DNA of 7,447 bases from CAYRUP01 sp964578975. Its GTDB lineage: Bacteria; Pseudomonadota; Gammaproteobacteria; DSM-16500. A model generated the notes under the pieces. That model saw nothing but the letters and a program-made list of their open reading frames with translations. It ran no database searches and had not been told where the DNA came from. Shown here one piece after another: positions 1-7,004 of the stretch. A program made the position numbers and the translations under genes. Every line of letters begins with the position of its first letter. Positions within the stretch are counted from its first letter, which is position 1. The DNA is taken from the NCBI GenBank assembly GCA_964578975.1, contig CAZOFA010000091.1, positions 1 through 7,447 of the forward strand, read 5' to 3'.

Positions 1-50
1 TTCGCCCTGAGGAGCGCGCAGCGCGTCTCGAAGGGCACTACGTTCAGGAT
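1..50. repeat. Palindromic dispersed intergenic repeat (partial)
   Basis: A GC-rich palindromic block stands out from the AT-rich surroundings. GCCCT at 4-8 pairs with AGGGC at 32-36, and CGCGC at 15-19 pairs with GCGCG at 21-25. A tail TTCAGGATGAC follows at 43-53. From memory, this CTCAGGGCGAA / TTCAGGATGA style is common in dispersed intergenic repeats of many proteobacterial genomes. It starts at or before the window edge, so its left boundary is unknown. It lies only a few bases past the stop codon of the minus-strand DUF945 gene and could form the 3' end of that transcript. No T-run follows on the minus strand within the window, so I do not call it an intrinsic terminator. Confidence 0.55.
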
Positions 51-57
51 GACAAAA

Positions 58-1746
58 TTAACCGCCTGCACTACCATTCCGCAGATTATTAACATCCAAC
101 CCATTGGCTTTAACAGTCATATTCTCAATGGTAATTACCGTCACATAATCATCTTTATCTTGTTTGATGTAACCTTGTTTAACTAAGTTAGCAATTTGTT
201 GCATCGCAACATCCACCTGTGACGCAGGTTGTGGTTTTGCAATCGCAACCGTCGCTGGTTTATTGGCTGCATCTTGCACGAGCTGATATTGCGATTTTAC
301 TTGCGCGGCGAGCTCGGGGGTTAATTGTTTCAATTGTACAAATTTATCCACGTTACGTCCAAAGTCCGCGGGCGGAATATGGGTCTGTACTAAATCTTTT
401 AATTGAATGCCAATGCTGAGATCCAAACTGCCTTGATTACTCCAGGTGTCAATTTGTTTTAACAAATTTTCTTCTGTGGGTTCGGTATTCACTGGACTCT
501 CTGGCATCGGTAATGATTTCGGCGATTTAAGCTCCACCAATTCCTTAATCATTTGGTTCAGTAACGTGATGCTAATACGGATATCCACTTGCGCTTTTAC
601 TTTTTGCGTAATTTCAAAAATTCTGTTGATGGGCGCGGGCCATGAAGATTGTGCCGCTGTGATCAATCGACCGTAAGAAGTATTAATCAAGATATTCGAT
701 TTCACCATCGTCTGAGATGTAATAATGGGTGTAATGAGTACATCCAATTGTTTTTGAAATTCTTCAGGCTTCATCGCACTCTGCTGTTTATTAATGGTAT
801 TGATTAAGTTCATTAATGCACTGGCTTTTAAATTTTCAAATGATAAATTTATGTTGGATTGAGTAATCGAAAATTCTGGCGCGACAAATTGTCCTAAACC
901 AATTTGAAACTGACTGGAATAAGAATCTTGTGGATTGATCTTCATGGTGTTTGAAACATTAATATCCTTCACTAAAAAATTTCCAGCGGAGATGAGTGTG
1001 GCTGATATTTCAGGCGCGAGAAACGAATAAAAACCACTCCATAATCCAGACGGATCAGCCAGCAAATCATATTTGACCGTGGCATCTTTCGTCGCAATAG
1101 AAAACGCTTGGTCATTACGTGCTGTCACCGCACCAATCACGATATTGGAAGTCATGTTTTTAATGTGCTGATCGACCAAATGAAAATTCATCGAACCATT
1201 CAACCCTTGCCATGTGATTTGACCAATACCGGGTATTCGAATGTTAAAAACAGGCGTGCTAATTTGGTTGATGAAATCACCACCAAACGTTGCCATTCCA
1301 TTAATCATGACAACACCGCTACTGCTTGCTTGAGTCCCTAACAACAGCGCTTCAAGTGTCGCGGGTAAACGCACATGACTTTGAATAGACGCTAAACCAA
1401 ATGTTTTTTGATTGCTCACAGGATCAAGCACCCAAGGACCGTGAGTGATATGCTGTTCTAAAATAATGGTTGGCGTTGTATAAGATCCTGTTTGGGGGGT
1501 ATTAGGCGCGGCTGGTACGCCTGACGACATATTGACCGTGGGTAACACAGACACTTTCGCATCTGAACTAAACCAACCTTGATGATATTCGAGAATTTCT
1601 ATTTTTGCTTGTTCAGAGGCTTCGAGTGCCTTGACAAAGTCATAATATTGGCGCTTAAACATCATCCCATCGACCCAGGGCACCATAACAATACCTATTG
1701 CAATCAGTATGATTAGGGTAATACCCAAAGACATTTTTGTGCGCAT
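58..1746 (-). CDS. DUF945 (YdgA-like) family protein, membrane-anchored
   Basis: This 562-residue protein resembles the DUF945/YdgA family, whose E. coli member is about 500 residues and whose biochemical role is not well defined. Residues about 7-24 form one hydrophobic segment after a basic start (MRTK), so the protein is probably tethered in the inner membrane with the bulk in the periplasm. The motif GWFSSDA at 57-63 is the family hallmark just after the anchor. The C-terminal part (VKQGYIKQD, then ENMTVKANGLDVN) matches the usual family ending, in which a short strand precedes an N-G turn. The middle is low in Cys and rich in beta-type sequence with Asn/Thr/Gln. The ATG at 1746 is supported by GAGAGG on the minus strand (1755-1760), about 8 nt upstream. 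In enterobacteria the gene is not next to yfgM, so the neighbourhood says little about its job. Confidence 0.8.
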   Translation of the reverse strand: MRTKMSLGITLIILIAIGIVMVPWVDGMMFKRQYYDFVKALEASEQAKIEILEYHQGWFSSDAKVSVLPTVNMSSGVPAAPNTPQTGSYTTPTIILEQHITHGPWVLDPVSNQKTFGLASIQSHVRLPATLEALLLGTQASSSGVVMINGMATFGGDFINQISTPVFNIRIPGIGQITWQGLNGSMNFHLVDQHIKNMTSNIVIGAVTARNDQAFSIATKDATVKYDLLADPSGLWSGFYSFLAPEISATLISAGNFLVKDINVSNTMKINPQDSYSSQFQIGLGQFVAPEFSITQSNINLSFENLKASALMNLINTINKQQSAMKPEEFQKQLDVLITPIITSQTMVKSNILINTSYGRLITAAQSSWPAPINRIFEITQKVKAQVDIRISITLLNQMIKELVELKSPKSLPMPESPVNTEPTEENLLKQIDTWSNQGSLDLSIGIQLKDLVQTHIPPADFGRNVDKFVQLKQLTPELAAQVKSQYQLVQDAANKPATVAIAKPQPASQVDVAMQQIANLVKQGYIKQDKDDYVTVITIENMTVKANGLDVNNLRNGSAGG

Positions 1747-1754
1747 ATAAAAAT

Positions 1755-1769
1755 CCTCTCTCTGAGAGA
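1755..1769 (-). promoter_or_regulatory. Ribosome binding site of the DUF945 gene, overlapping a 13-bp palindrome
   Basis: The Shine-Dalgarno GAGAGG is the complement of 1755-1760. It overlaps a palindrome, TCTCTC-T-GAGAGA, at 1757-1769. The palindrome also covers the predicted transcription start of the minus-strand gene, so it could be an operator. Alternatively, in longer transcripts it could form a small stem that partly hides the ribosome site. No regulator is identified. Confidence 0.35.
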
Positions 1770-1773
1770 AATA

Positions 1774-1782
1774 ATTATAACA
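1774..1782 (-). promoter_or_regulatory. Extended -10 promoter for the DUF945 gene
   Basis: Read on the minus strand this is TGTTATAAT, a perfect extended -10 element (TGnTATAAT). A start point about 7 nt downstream, near 1767, gives a leader of about 20 nt containing the GAGAGG ribosome site. No good -35 hexamer is seen near 1797-1802, which is tolerable for an extended -10 promoter. Confidence 0.55.
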
Positions 1783-1820
1783 TAATCTTTAATTTGAAAA
1801 TGTTGGCCATAGCTATTAAA

Positions 1821-2492
1821 ATGCCTGTGCAAAATCCTCAAGGAGCAGCGGCTTTGACCGAGTATTTGACCGAAGAAGAACAAGTTCAGCAATTAAAAAA
1901 CTGGATTAAACAATATGGTTTTAGCATTTTGGCGGGTATTTTGATCGCTCTGGTGATCACATACGGATGGCGCTATTGGCAGAGTTATCAAATTAGAATT
2001 TTATCGCATGCCACGCTTATTTATGATGAAATGCTGACCCTGCGCGCCCAAAATAATACCGAACGGGCAGGTGTACAGGCAGAAAAATTAAAGAGTCATT
2101 ATGCCAAAACTCCGTATGCCACCATGGCAGCGCTGATGCTAGCGCGTGAAGCCGTGTTAAAGAAAAATTATTCGGAAGCAAGCACACAACTTAATTGGGT
2201 GCTCGATCACAGCAAAGATTCATCGCTGCGAGAAATTGCGCGCATTCGTTTAGCCCGCATCATGATTACAGAAAAAAAACCGGATGACGCGCTTTATTTG
2301 TTAAAGAAATTGGATGATAAACAATTTGCTGGATTAGTGGATGAAATACGCGGAGATGCTTATCTCGCACTAAATAATATTGATTCTGCACATCATGCTT
2401 ATCAACTTGCTTTGAGCGAAATACCCAACGCGGAAGTCTCTCGACCGATTTTAAAAATGAAATATGACAATTTAGCAGTCACGGCATCGTAA
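1821..2492 (+). CDS. yfgM: YfgM-like ancillary SecYEG translocon subunit / periplasmic chaperone (TPR-like)
   Basis: About 223 residues from this ATG (E. coli YfgM has 206). The N-terminus is acidic and cytoplasmic (LTEEEQVQQLKNWIKQYG). One membrane span follows at about 33-50, ending in the family signature YGWRYWQSYQ. The rest is an alpha-helical periplasmic domain with TPR-like repeats (for example KTPYATMAALMLAREAVLKK and the helix pairs containing ALYLLKKLDD and DAYLALNNIDSAHHAYQLAL). In E. coli YfgM associates with SecYEG and PpiD and helps hand over exported proteins; that role is transferred here by homology. The frame stays open upstream, with another ATG at 1800 (230 residues) and one at 1737 that would run into the divergent gene. 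None has a clear Shine-Dalgarno, so 1821 is chosen because it starts closest to the conserved acidic segment. It is first in an operon with bamB (30-nt gap) and der. hisS, which precedes it in many gammaproteobacteria, is missing. Confidence 0.88.
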   Translation: MPVQNPQGAAALTEYLTEEEQVQQLKNWIKQYGFSILAGILIALVITYGWRYWQSYQIRILSHATLIYDEMLTLRAQNNTERAGVQAEKLKSHYAKTPYATMAALMLAREAVLKKNYSEASTQLNWVLDHSKDSSLREIARIRLARIMITEKKPDDALYLLKKLDDKQFAGLVDEIRGDAYLALNNIDSAHHAYQLALSEIPNAEVSRPILKMKYDNLAVTAS

Positions 2493-2522
2493 CAATCCGC
2501 CTGCAAAACGATAGGAATAATT

Positions 2523-3680
2523 ATGAAAAAAATGATGCAACATCTTTTTATGTTAATCGCATGCACGTTTACACTGAGTGCCTGCAGTGCTTTTTTTGAT
2601 AAAGATAATACGCCACCACCGAATCCATTGGTGAGTTTCAAACAAGAACTCAATGTAAAACCGCTGTGGTACACCAGTACCGGTTCGGGTGTGGGAAAAA
2701 ATTATTTAAAACTGGCGCCCAGCATTCAAGGGCCTTGGATTTTTACCGCAAGTCACAATGGCACCGTTGCGGCGAACGATAAAATAAGCGGAAAATCCAT
2801 TTGGTATACCCGCGTGCGATCAGCTGGTATTACCGGCGGTGTGCATGCCAGTGGTAATGCCGTGTATGTGAGCACCAGTGATGGTGAAACCATCGCACTC
2901 AATCAAGCGAATGGCAACACACTCTGGAAAGCAACCACGACCAGTGAAATTCTTGCGCCCGCCGCCGGAAGCCAGGGTATCGCTGTCGTCAAAAGTATTG
3001 ATGATCACATCGTGGGTTATTCAGCCTATGACGGACACGTGTTATGGAATTATCATGAAACAGAACCGAGCTTGATGTTACGTGGTTCAAGTGCGCCACA
3101 AATTTCGCGCGACTCGGTGTTGGTTGGATTTGAAAATGGTAATTTAGCGAAATTAAATTTGCATAGTGGCAGACAACAATGGAATGTTGCGATTGCAGAG
3201 CCACAAGGGATTTTTGCGATTCAACGCATGATTGATATGGATGCGGATCCAATTATTGTCGGCAATCGTGTGTATGCGGCCACGTATCAAGGACGTATCG
3301 CGGCAGTCAATCTGGCCAGTGGTGGCGAAATTTGGAGTCACGATATTTCGTCATTTTCAGGATTAGCCTCTGATGGCAACAAAGTATTTGTCTCAGATGC
3401 ACGCAGTCACATTTGGGCTTTTAATGCATCGAATGGTGCGGATGCTTGGCAACAAAATTCATTATACGCACGCACGATCACCGGGCCTGCTGTCATTGGA
3501 GATTATGTGGTGGTGGGTGACGCAGAAGGTTATCTGCATTGGATGAGCAAACAAGATGGGCATTTTGTTGCACGCACCTATGTAAACAGTTCCGGTATTC
3601 TTGCCACACCGATTGTGGACAATAATATTTTGTATGTGTATACCAACGACGGCCATTTAGCCGCCTATTCTGTCCTGTAA
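2523..3680 (+). CDS. bamB: Outer membrane protein assembly factor BamB (lipoprotein, PQQ-type beta-propeller)
   Basis: A 385-residue lipoprotein, close to the 392 of E. coli BamB (YfgL). A signal peptide (KK, then a hydrophobic core) ends in the lipobox LSAC, with lipidated Cys21. Ser22 at +2 is not an inner-membrane retention signal, so outer-membrane sorting by Lol is expected. The mature part is an eight-bladed propeller with repeated blade motifs of the type 'G..YAL...G..LW' (for example TVAANDKISGKSIWYTR at 81-97, ETIALNQANGNTLWK at 122-136, RIAAVNLASGGEIWS at 258-272). Residues known in E. coli to contact BamA are present: Leu184, Leu186 and Arg187 in SLMLRGSSAP, and Asp238/Asp240 in IDMDADP. 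The near-invariant VVGDAEGYLHWM is at 330-341. The ATG is preceded by AGGA (2513-2516) with 6-nt spacing. The protein acts with BamA on the periplasmic face of the outer membrane. Confidence 0.96.
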   Translation: MKKMMQHLFMLIACTFTLSACSAFFDKDNTPPPNPLVSFKQELNVKPLWYTSTGSGVGKNYLKLAPSIQGPWIFTASHNGTVAANDKISGKSIWYTRVRSAGITGGVHASGNAVYVSTSDGETIALNQANGNTLWKATTTSEILAPAAGSQGIAVVKSIDDHIVGYSAYDGHVLWNYHETEPSLMLRGSSAPQISRDSVLVGFENGNLAKLNLHSGRQQWNVAIAEPQGIFAIQRMIDMDADPIIVGNRVYAATYQGRIAAVNLASGGEIWSHDISSFSGLASDGNKVFVSDARSHIWAFNASNGADAWQQNSLYARTITGPAVIGDYVVVGDAEGYLHWMSKQDGHFVARTYVNSSGILATPIVDNNILYVYTNDGHLAAYSVL

Positions 3681-3684
3681 TTTT

Positions 3685-5073
3685 ATGCTACCAGTTATTG
3701 CGATTGTAGGACGTCCGAATGTCGGGAAATCGACATTATTTAATTGCCTCACACGCTCACGCGATGCATTAGTCTCTGATCTTCCGGGCATGACGCGTGA
3801 TCGACAATATGGTGAAGCGGATATTGCTGATCATCGTTTTATTGTGATCGATACCGGTGGATTGACGGAAGAAAAAAATGATCTTGATCTCTTGATGGTG
3901 CAACAAGCGCAACAAGCGATTCAAGAATCGGATAAAGTAATTTTTCTGGTTGATGCGCGCGCCGGTTTGACAGCCGCTGACGAGCGTATCGCAAATCAAT
4001 TACGCAGCATGAATAAAAATATTTTTGTCGTCGTCAATAAAGCGGAAGGTTTAGATCCTTCGATTGCCACAGCAGAGTTTTTTCGTTTAGGGTTGGGCGA
4101 ACCACAAGTGATTTCGGCGGCGCATCGCAGTGGCATCACTGAGCTGGTGCAATTTATTTTTAAATCAGATCCAGCAATTATTTCAGATACATCTCCTGAA
4201 TCGGGAATCACCCTCGCGATTATTGGTCGACCCAATGTGGGGAAATCCACCCTGACGAATCGTATGTTAGGCGAAGAACGTGTGATTGTTTTCGATCAGC
4301 CCGGGACAACGCGTGATAGTATTTTTATTCCGCTCACGCGTTTTGACAAACAATATACGTTGATTGACACAGCCGGCGTGCGTCAGAAAGGTAAAATTTC
4401 TGAGACCACAGAAAAATTTTCTGTCGTAAAAACATTACAAGCGATTGAAGCCACGAATGTGGTTGTATTTGTCATGGATGCACGTGAAGGTGTGACGGAT
4501 CAGGATTTACGCTTACTGGGTTTTATTTTAGATAGCGGAAAGGCGTTGGTCATTGCCATTAATAAATGGGATGGCATGACTATTGCGGAGAAAGATAAAA
4601 CGCGCAACTCGATTGATCGACGTTTGAATTTTATATCATTTGCACGCATTCATTTTATTTCAGCATTGCATGGTTCGGGTGTGGGAAATTTATTTGACTC
4701 GGTGGATGAAGCGTATGCATCGGCTAATAAAAAATTAGCAACGCCGAAGCTTACCAAAATTTTACAAGAAGCGGTGGTGCAACATAATCCGCCGTTGGTG
4801 AGTGGGCGTCGCATTAAATTGCGTTATGCGCATGCGGGGGGAAGTAATCCGCCTTGCATTATTATTCATGGGAATCAAGTGGACGCATTGCCCGATGCTT
4901 ATCGACGATATTTAGCGAATGTATATCAGACGCGCTTGAAATTGATGGGGACGCCGGTGCGGATTGAATTAAAAAGTGGGGAAAATCCATTTCGGCATAA
5001 AAAAAATCCGTTGAGCGAACGGCAGAAAAAGAAAAGAACGCGTTTGATTCGGCATAAAAAGAAAAAATCATAA
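3685..5073 (+). CDS. der: Ribosome biogenesis GTPase Der (EngA)
   Basis: A 462-residue double GTPase needed for 50S subunit assembly. Domain 1 has the P-loop GRPNVGKST at 9-17, Thr37 (G2), DTGG at 56-59 (G3) and a G4 motif reading NKAE at 118-121. Domain 2 has an identical P-loop at 181-189, DTAG at 228-231 and a canonical NKWD at 293-296. The C-terminal KH-like domain follows (about 345-440; GRRIKLRYAHAGG...NPPCIIIHGN), and then a Lys/Arg-rich tail that probably contacts rRNA. It is slightly shorter than the 490 of E. coli, mainly through a short linker between the G domains. Glu121 in place of the usual Asp of NKxD in domain 1 is unusual. The start ATG lies 4 nt after the bamB stop with no Shine-Dalgarno in the TTTT spacer, so translation is probably coupled to bamB. 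Confidence 0.97.
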   Translation: MLPVIAIVGRPNVGKSTLFNCLTRSRDALVSDLPGMTRDRQYGEADIADHRFIVIDTGGLTEEKNDLDLLMVQQAQQAIQESDKVIFLVDARAGLTAADERIANQLRSMNKNIFVVVNKAEGLDPSIATAEFFRLGLGEPQVISAAHRSGITELVQFIFKSDPAIISDTSPESGITLAIIGRPNVGKSTLTNRMLGEERVIVFDQPGTTRDSIFIPLTRFDKQYTLIDTAGVRQKGKISETTEKFSVVKTLQAIEATNVVVFVMDAREGVTDQDLRLLGFILDSGKALVIAINKWDGMTIAEKDKTRNSIDRRLNFISFARIHFISALHGSGVGNLFDSVDEAYASANKKLATPKLTKILQEAVVQHNPPLVSGRRIKLRYAHAGGSNPPCIIIHGNQVDALPDAYRRYLANVYQTRLKLMGTPVRIELKSGENPFRHKKNPLSERQKKKRTRLIRHKKKKS

Positions 5074-5080
5074 CATTATC

Positions 5081-5221
5081 GTGAACGTTTGCGCGCCCGC
5101 GTGCCGTCCACGTGTCATTCCCGCGCAGACGGGAATCTATTCTGAACATGGCACAGTGCTTATTTTAGATGGATTCCCGCCTGCGCGGGAATGACACGGA
5201 GAAGCAACCGGCAACGTTCAC
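5081..5221. repeat. Inverted pair of dRS3-like repeats between convergent genes
   Basis: The 30-nt arms at 5111-5140 and 5169-5198 are inverted copies matching at 28 of 30 positions, separated by 28 nt. Each arm is itself a palindrome of the form ATTCCC-N8-GGGAAT (5117-5136 and 5173-5192). This is the pattern of the Neisseria dRS3 repeat and of similar 'TCATTCCCGC' repeats in other proteobacteria. An outer pair GTGAACGTT (5081-5089) / AACGTTCAC (5213-5221) encloses the arms, so the whole resembles a small mobile cassette (MITE-like) or composite REP. The right outer repeat contains the stop codon of the thioesterase gene, and the left one starts 7 nt after the der stop. In RNA the arms would form a very long hairpin on either strand. 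No T-run follows either end, so any terminator role is not of the simple intrinsic type. Confidence 0.7.
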
Positions 5222-5680
5222 AATGATTCAACCCCAACCGTCCGCAACCATTCCGCCGTCGGCAACACTAGCTTTCTGGTTTTCAAATCAAACAGTCCAA
5301 TCAAAAACTCCGCTGTGCAACAAACTTTCCCATCCCGCACCATTTTCTGCGCCAACTTGCCAATNNNNNNNNNNCTCCAAACGATCCTTCATGAACCAGT
5401 CGTGGAACTTGCCAATTTTTTTCTCATACGAAATCAACTGCGTCTCAATCACAATTTCTTCATGCAAACGTAATTCTTTTAAAAAAACAATTTTGATTTC
5501 AAGAATCGTCGGCCCCAACCCCGTCGCTTTCATTTTTTCTAACCCATAGCCATTTTTTTTCAACATATCCCAACGCGCTGCTTCGAATAGATTGAGATAG
5601 GTCGCATTATTGACGTGGCCAAATGCGTCGAGATGGGATTCTTGAATGATTAACGGGTAAGAAAATATTTTCGCGTTCAA
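5218..5680 (-). CDS. Acyl-CoA thioesterase, 4HBT/hot-dog fold (FadM/YbgC-like), interrupted by an assembly gap
   Basis: The N-terminal part carries the 4HBT signature: ESHLDAFGHVNNATYLNLFEAARWD, with Asp as the likely catalytic acid before the GHVNN turn and a later FLKELRLHEEIVIET strand. This fits a small thioesterase that hydrolyses acyl-CoA in the cytoplasm. Ten Ns at 5365-5374 interrupt it. The frame left open across the Ns gives a nonsense C-terminus. Another frame, 5364 down to a TGA at 5218-5220, encodes a perfect family ending (GKVCCTAEFLIGLFDLKTRK, then LPTAEWL), so I take that as the real 3' end. The start is chosen at TTG 5678-5680 because GAGG (5687-5690) sits 6 nt upstream; TTG 5686 would be too close to it. 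An ATG at 5694-5696 lies in another frame. Joining the parts at a repeated 11-mer gives 136 residues, the family's usual size. The gene is convergent with der and divergent from the transporter. Confidence 0.8.
5365..5374. other. Assembly gap (10 N) inside the thioesterase gene
   Basis: Ten Ns look like filler of arbitrary length. The coding frames on the two sides are restored only if the missing length is a multiple of three, or if the flanks overlap. The 11-mer AACTTGCCAAT ends the left flank (5354-5364) and recurs at 5406-5416 in the right flank. Confidence 0.97.
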
Positions 5681-5778
5681 TGACAACCTCAGCCATAAAT
5701 GATAAGCGAGTATATTTTATATTTATCTGTTCAAGAGTCTAGTCTTGTTTTGTGCTATTCTGAAACGATGTTACTGAA
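5681..5778. promoter_or_regulatory. AT-rich divergent promoter region (thioesterase / mdfA)
   Basis: About 100 bp separate two divergent starts. For the transporter, TGCTATTCT at 5753-5761 resembles an extended -10 box and would give a very short leader (start near 5768, ATG at 5779). No convincing -35 lies 17 bp upstream. For the thioesterase, the minus strand reads TATAAAATATACT around 5709-5721, which offers -10-like hexamers without a well-spaced -35 (TTGAAC at 5729-5734 is too close). No regulator site is recognised. Confidence 0.35.
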
Positions 5779-6963
5779 ATGGTTTTTTATATGTATTTAT
5801 TCGCACTATTTTTTGTTTTATATGAATTCACCACTTACGCATCCAATGACATGATCATGCCTGGCATGATCCAAGTTGTGCGTGATTTTAATGCGCCAGA
5901 ATATTTTGTCGCCCTCTCCGTCAGTCTTTATATCTTGGGAAATTGTGTCTTTTTGATTATGGCGGGATTTTTAGCTGAGCGTTATGGTAAACGCAAAATA
6001 ATCTTATTGGGCAATCTGTTGTTTTTGATTTTTACGCTTTTAATTTTGTTCAGTCAGAACATCCATCAATTTATGGTATGGCGCTTAATTCAAGGTGGAG
6101 GTCTTGCGGTCATTGCCATTGGATATGCGCTGATTCATGAAAAATTTAACGATAAATCAGCCATTAAACTCGTGGCGTTGATGGCGAATGTCAGCATGCT
6201 GGCACCGATGATTGGTCCGGCAATCGGTAGTCTCATGATGAGTTATTTTTCGTGGCAAGCTATTTTTATTTTGTGTGCTGCGTTAAGCACATTTACTTTG
6301 CTCGGATTATATCAATTTACACCGCAAGATCGCGTCAACCAGAGTACGTTGACATTTTTCAGTGTGATCAAACAATATGGAAAAATTATTTCTAACAAAG
6401 AATTTTATAAAGGCATGGCCTGTTCGGTGCTGATCATTACACCGTTGTTAATTTGGATTAGCCAAGCGCCTAATTTAATTTTATTTAAACTGAATTTAAG
6501 TTTTAAATATTATGTCATTTATCAATTGATCAGTATTGGTGGGTTAACACTTTCAAGTATTTTAATGCAGTTTATTGCGGGGAATTTTCGTTTATATTCC
6601 ATTGTGAGAATGGGTGCTTTATTCGTATTAATTGGCGTGATAATCGTTTTATTTAATAAAAATAATATGGATGTGATCGTCATGGGCATGTTTATTACTT
6701 CGTTGGGCGAAGGGCTCGCGAATGGATGTCTGTGGCGACTTATTTTAACGATTCCGGGCTATTCACACGCCATGCTGTCTGCCACCTTTGGATTTATGCA
6801 GGCGTTATTATTTGCCATTGGTATTGAAGTGATGAACCGATTTATCAGTCATCATCACTTTGAACTCTGGAGTTTTGCCTACTCGGTATTTTTATTTGGT
6901 ACGCTGGGATTTTTATTACTTCTCAATTATATTTCTGCTTATAAAAATCGTGGGTGGAATTAG
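5779..6963 (+). CDS. mdfA: MdfA-like multidrug transporter, MFS (DHA1, drug:H+ antiporter)
   Basis: A 394-residue integral membrane protein with about 12 hydrophobic segments. It follows E. coli MdfA along its length: LYEFTTYASNDMIMPGM at 14-30 (MdfA LYEF..Y..NDMI.PGM), IKLVALMANVSMLAPMIGP at 129-147, WISQAP at 226-231, EGLANGCLWRL at 311-321 and FAIGIEV at 345-351. Glu16 and Asp24 match MdfA Glu26 and Asp34, the membrane acids that couple proton and drug binding. Motif A is GFLAERYGKRK (63-73). Arg102 in WRLIQGGG matches motif B Arg112. The GP..G of motif C is near 146-150. It probably exports cationic or neutral lipophilic compounds by proton antiport, but the true substrate is unknown. The N-terminus is about 10 residues shorter than in E. 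coli. A TGA six codons upstream excludes a longer start. No clear Shine-Dalgarno is visible. Confidence 0.9.
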   Translation: MVFYMYLFALFFVLYEFTTYASNDMIMPGMIQVVRDFNAPEYFVALSVSLYILGNCVFLIMAGFLAERYGKRKIILLGNLLFLIFTLLILFSQNIHQFMVWRLIQGGGLAVIAIGYALIHEKFNDKSAIKLVALMANVSMLAPMIGPAIGSLMMSYFSWQAIFILCAALSTFTLLGLYQFTPQDRVNQSTLTFFSVIKQYGKIISNKEFYKGMACSVLIITPLLIWISQAPNLILFKLNLSFKYYVIYQLISIGGLTLSSILMQFIAGNFRLYSIVRMGALFVLIGVIIVLFNKNNMDVIVMGMFITSLGEGLANGCLWRLILTIPGYSHAMLSATFGFMQALLFAIGIEVMNRFISHHHFELWSFAYSVFLFGTLGFLLLLNYISAYKNRGWN

Positions 6964-6975
6964 TTTAATCGCTAC

Positions 6976-7004
6976 AAAAAAATAAGGGCAACGAAAGTTG
7001 CCCT
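6976..7004 (-). terminator. Intrinsic terminator of sRNA unit 1
   Basis: An 8-bp perfect stem, AGGGCAAC (6985-6992) and GTTGCCCT (6997-7004), has a 4-nt loop. On the minus strand it is followed by TTATTTTTTT (6984 down to 6976, after the stem). On the plus strand no T-run follows, so it serves the minus-strand RNA rather than mdfA, whose stop is 22 nt away. Confidence 0.85.

Noticed and set aside
4862..5149. Minus-strand ORF of 95 codons over the der 3' end and repeat
   Set aside because: It is a shadow of der extended through the GC-rich repeat, with no recognisable domain.
5111..5198. Simple rho-independent terminator of der
   Set aside because: The hairpin is very long with a 28-nt loop, and no T-run follows on either strand. 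It fits a dispersed repeat pair better.
5169..5549. Plus-strand ORF of 126 codons across the Ns
   Set aside because: It is antisense to the clear 4HBT gene, starts inside a dispersed repeat and runs through the gap. Its residues show no family pattern.
6985..7004. Intrinsic terminator for mdfA on the plus strand
   Set aside because: The stem is good but no T-run follows it on the plus strand. The U-tract exists only on the minus strand.
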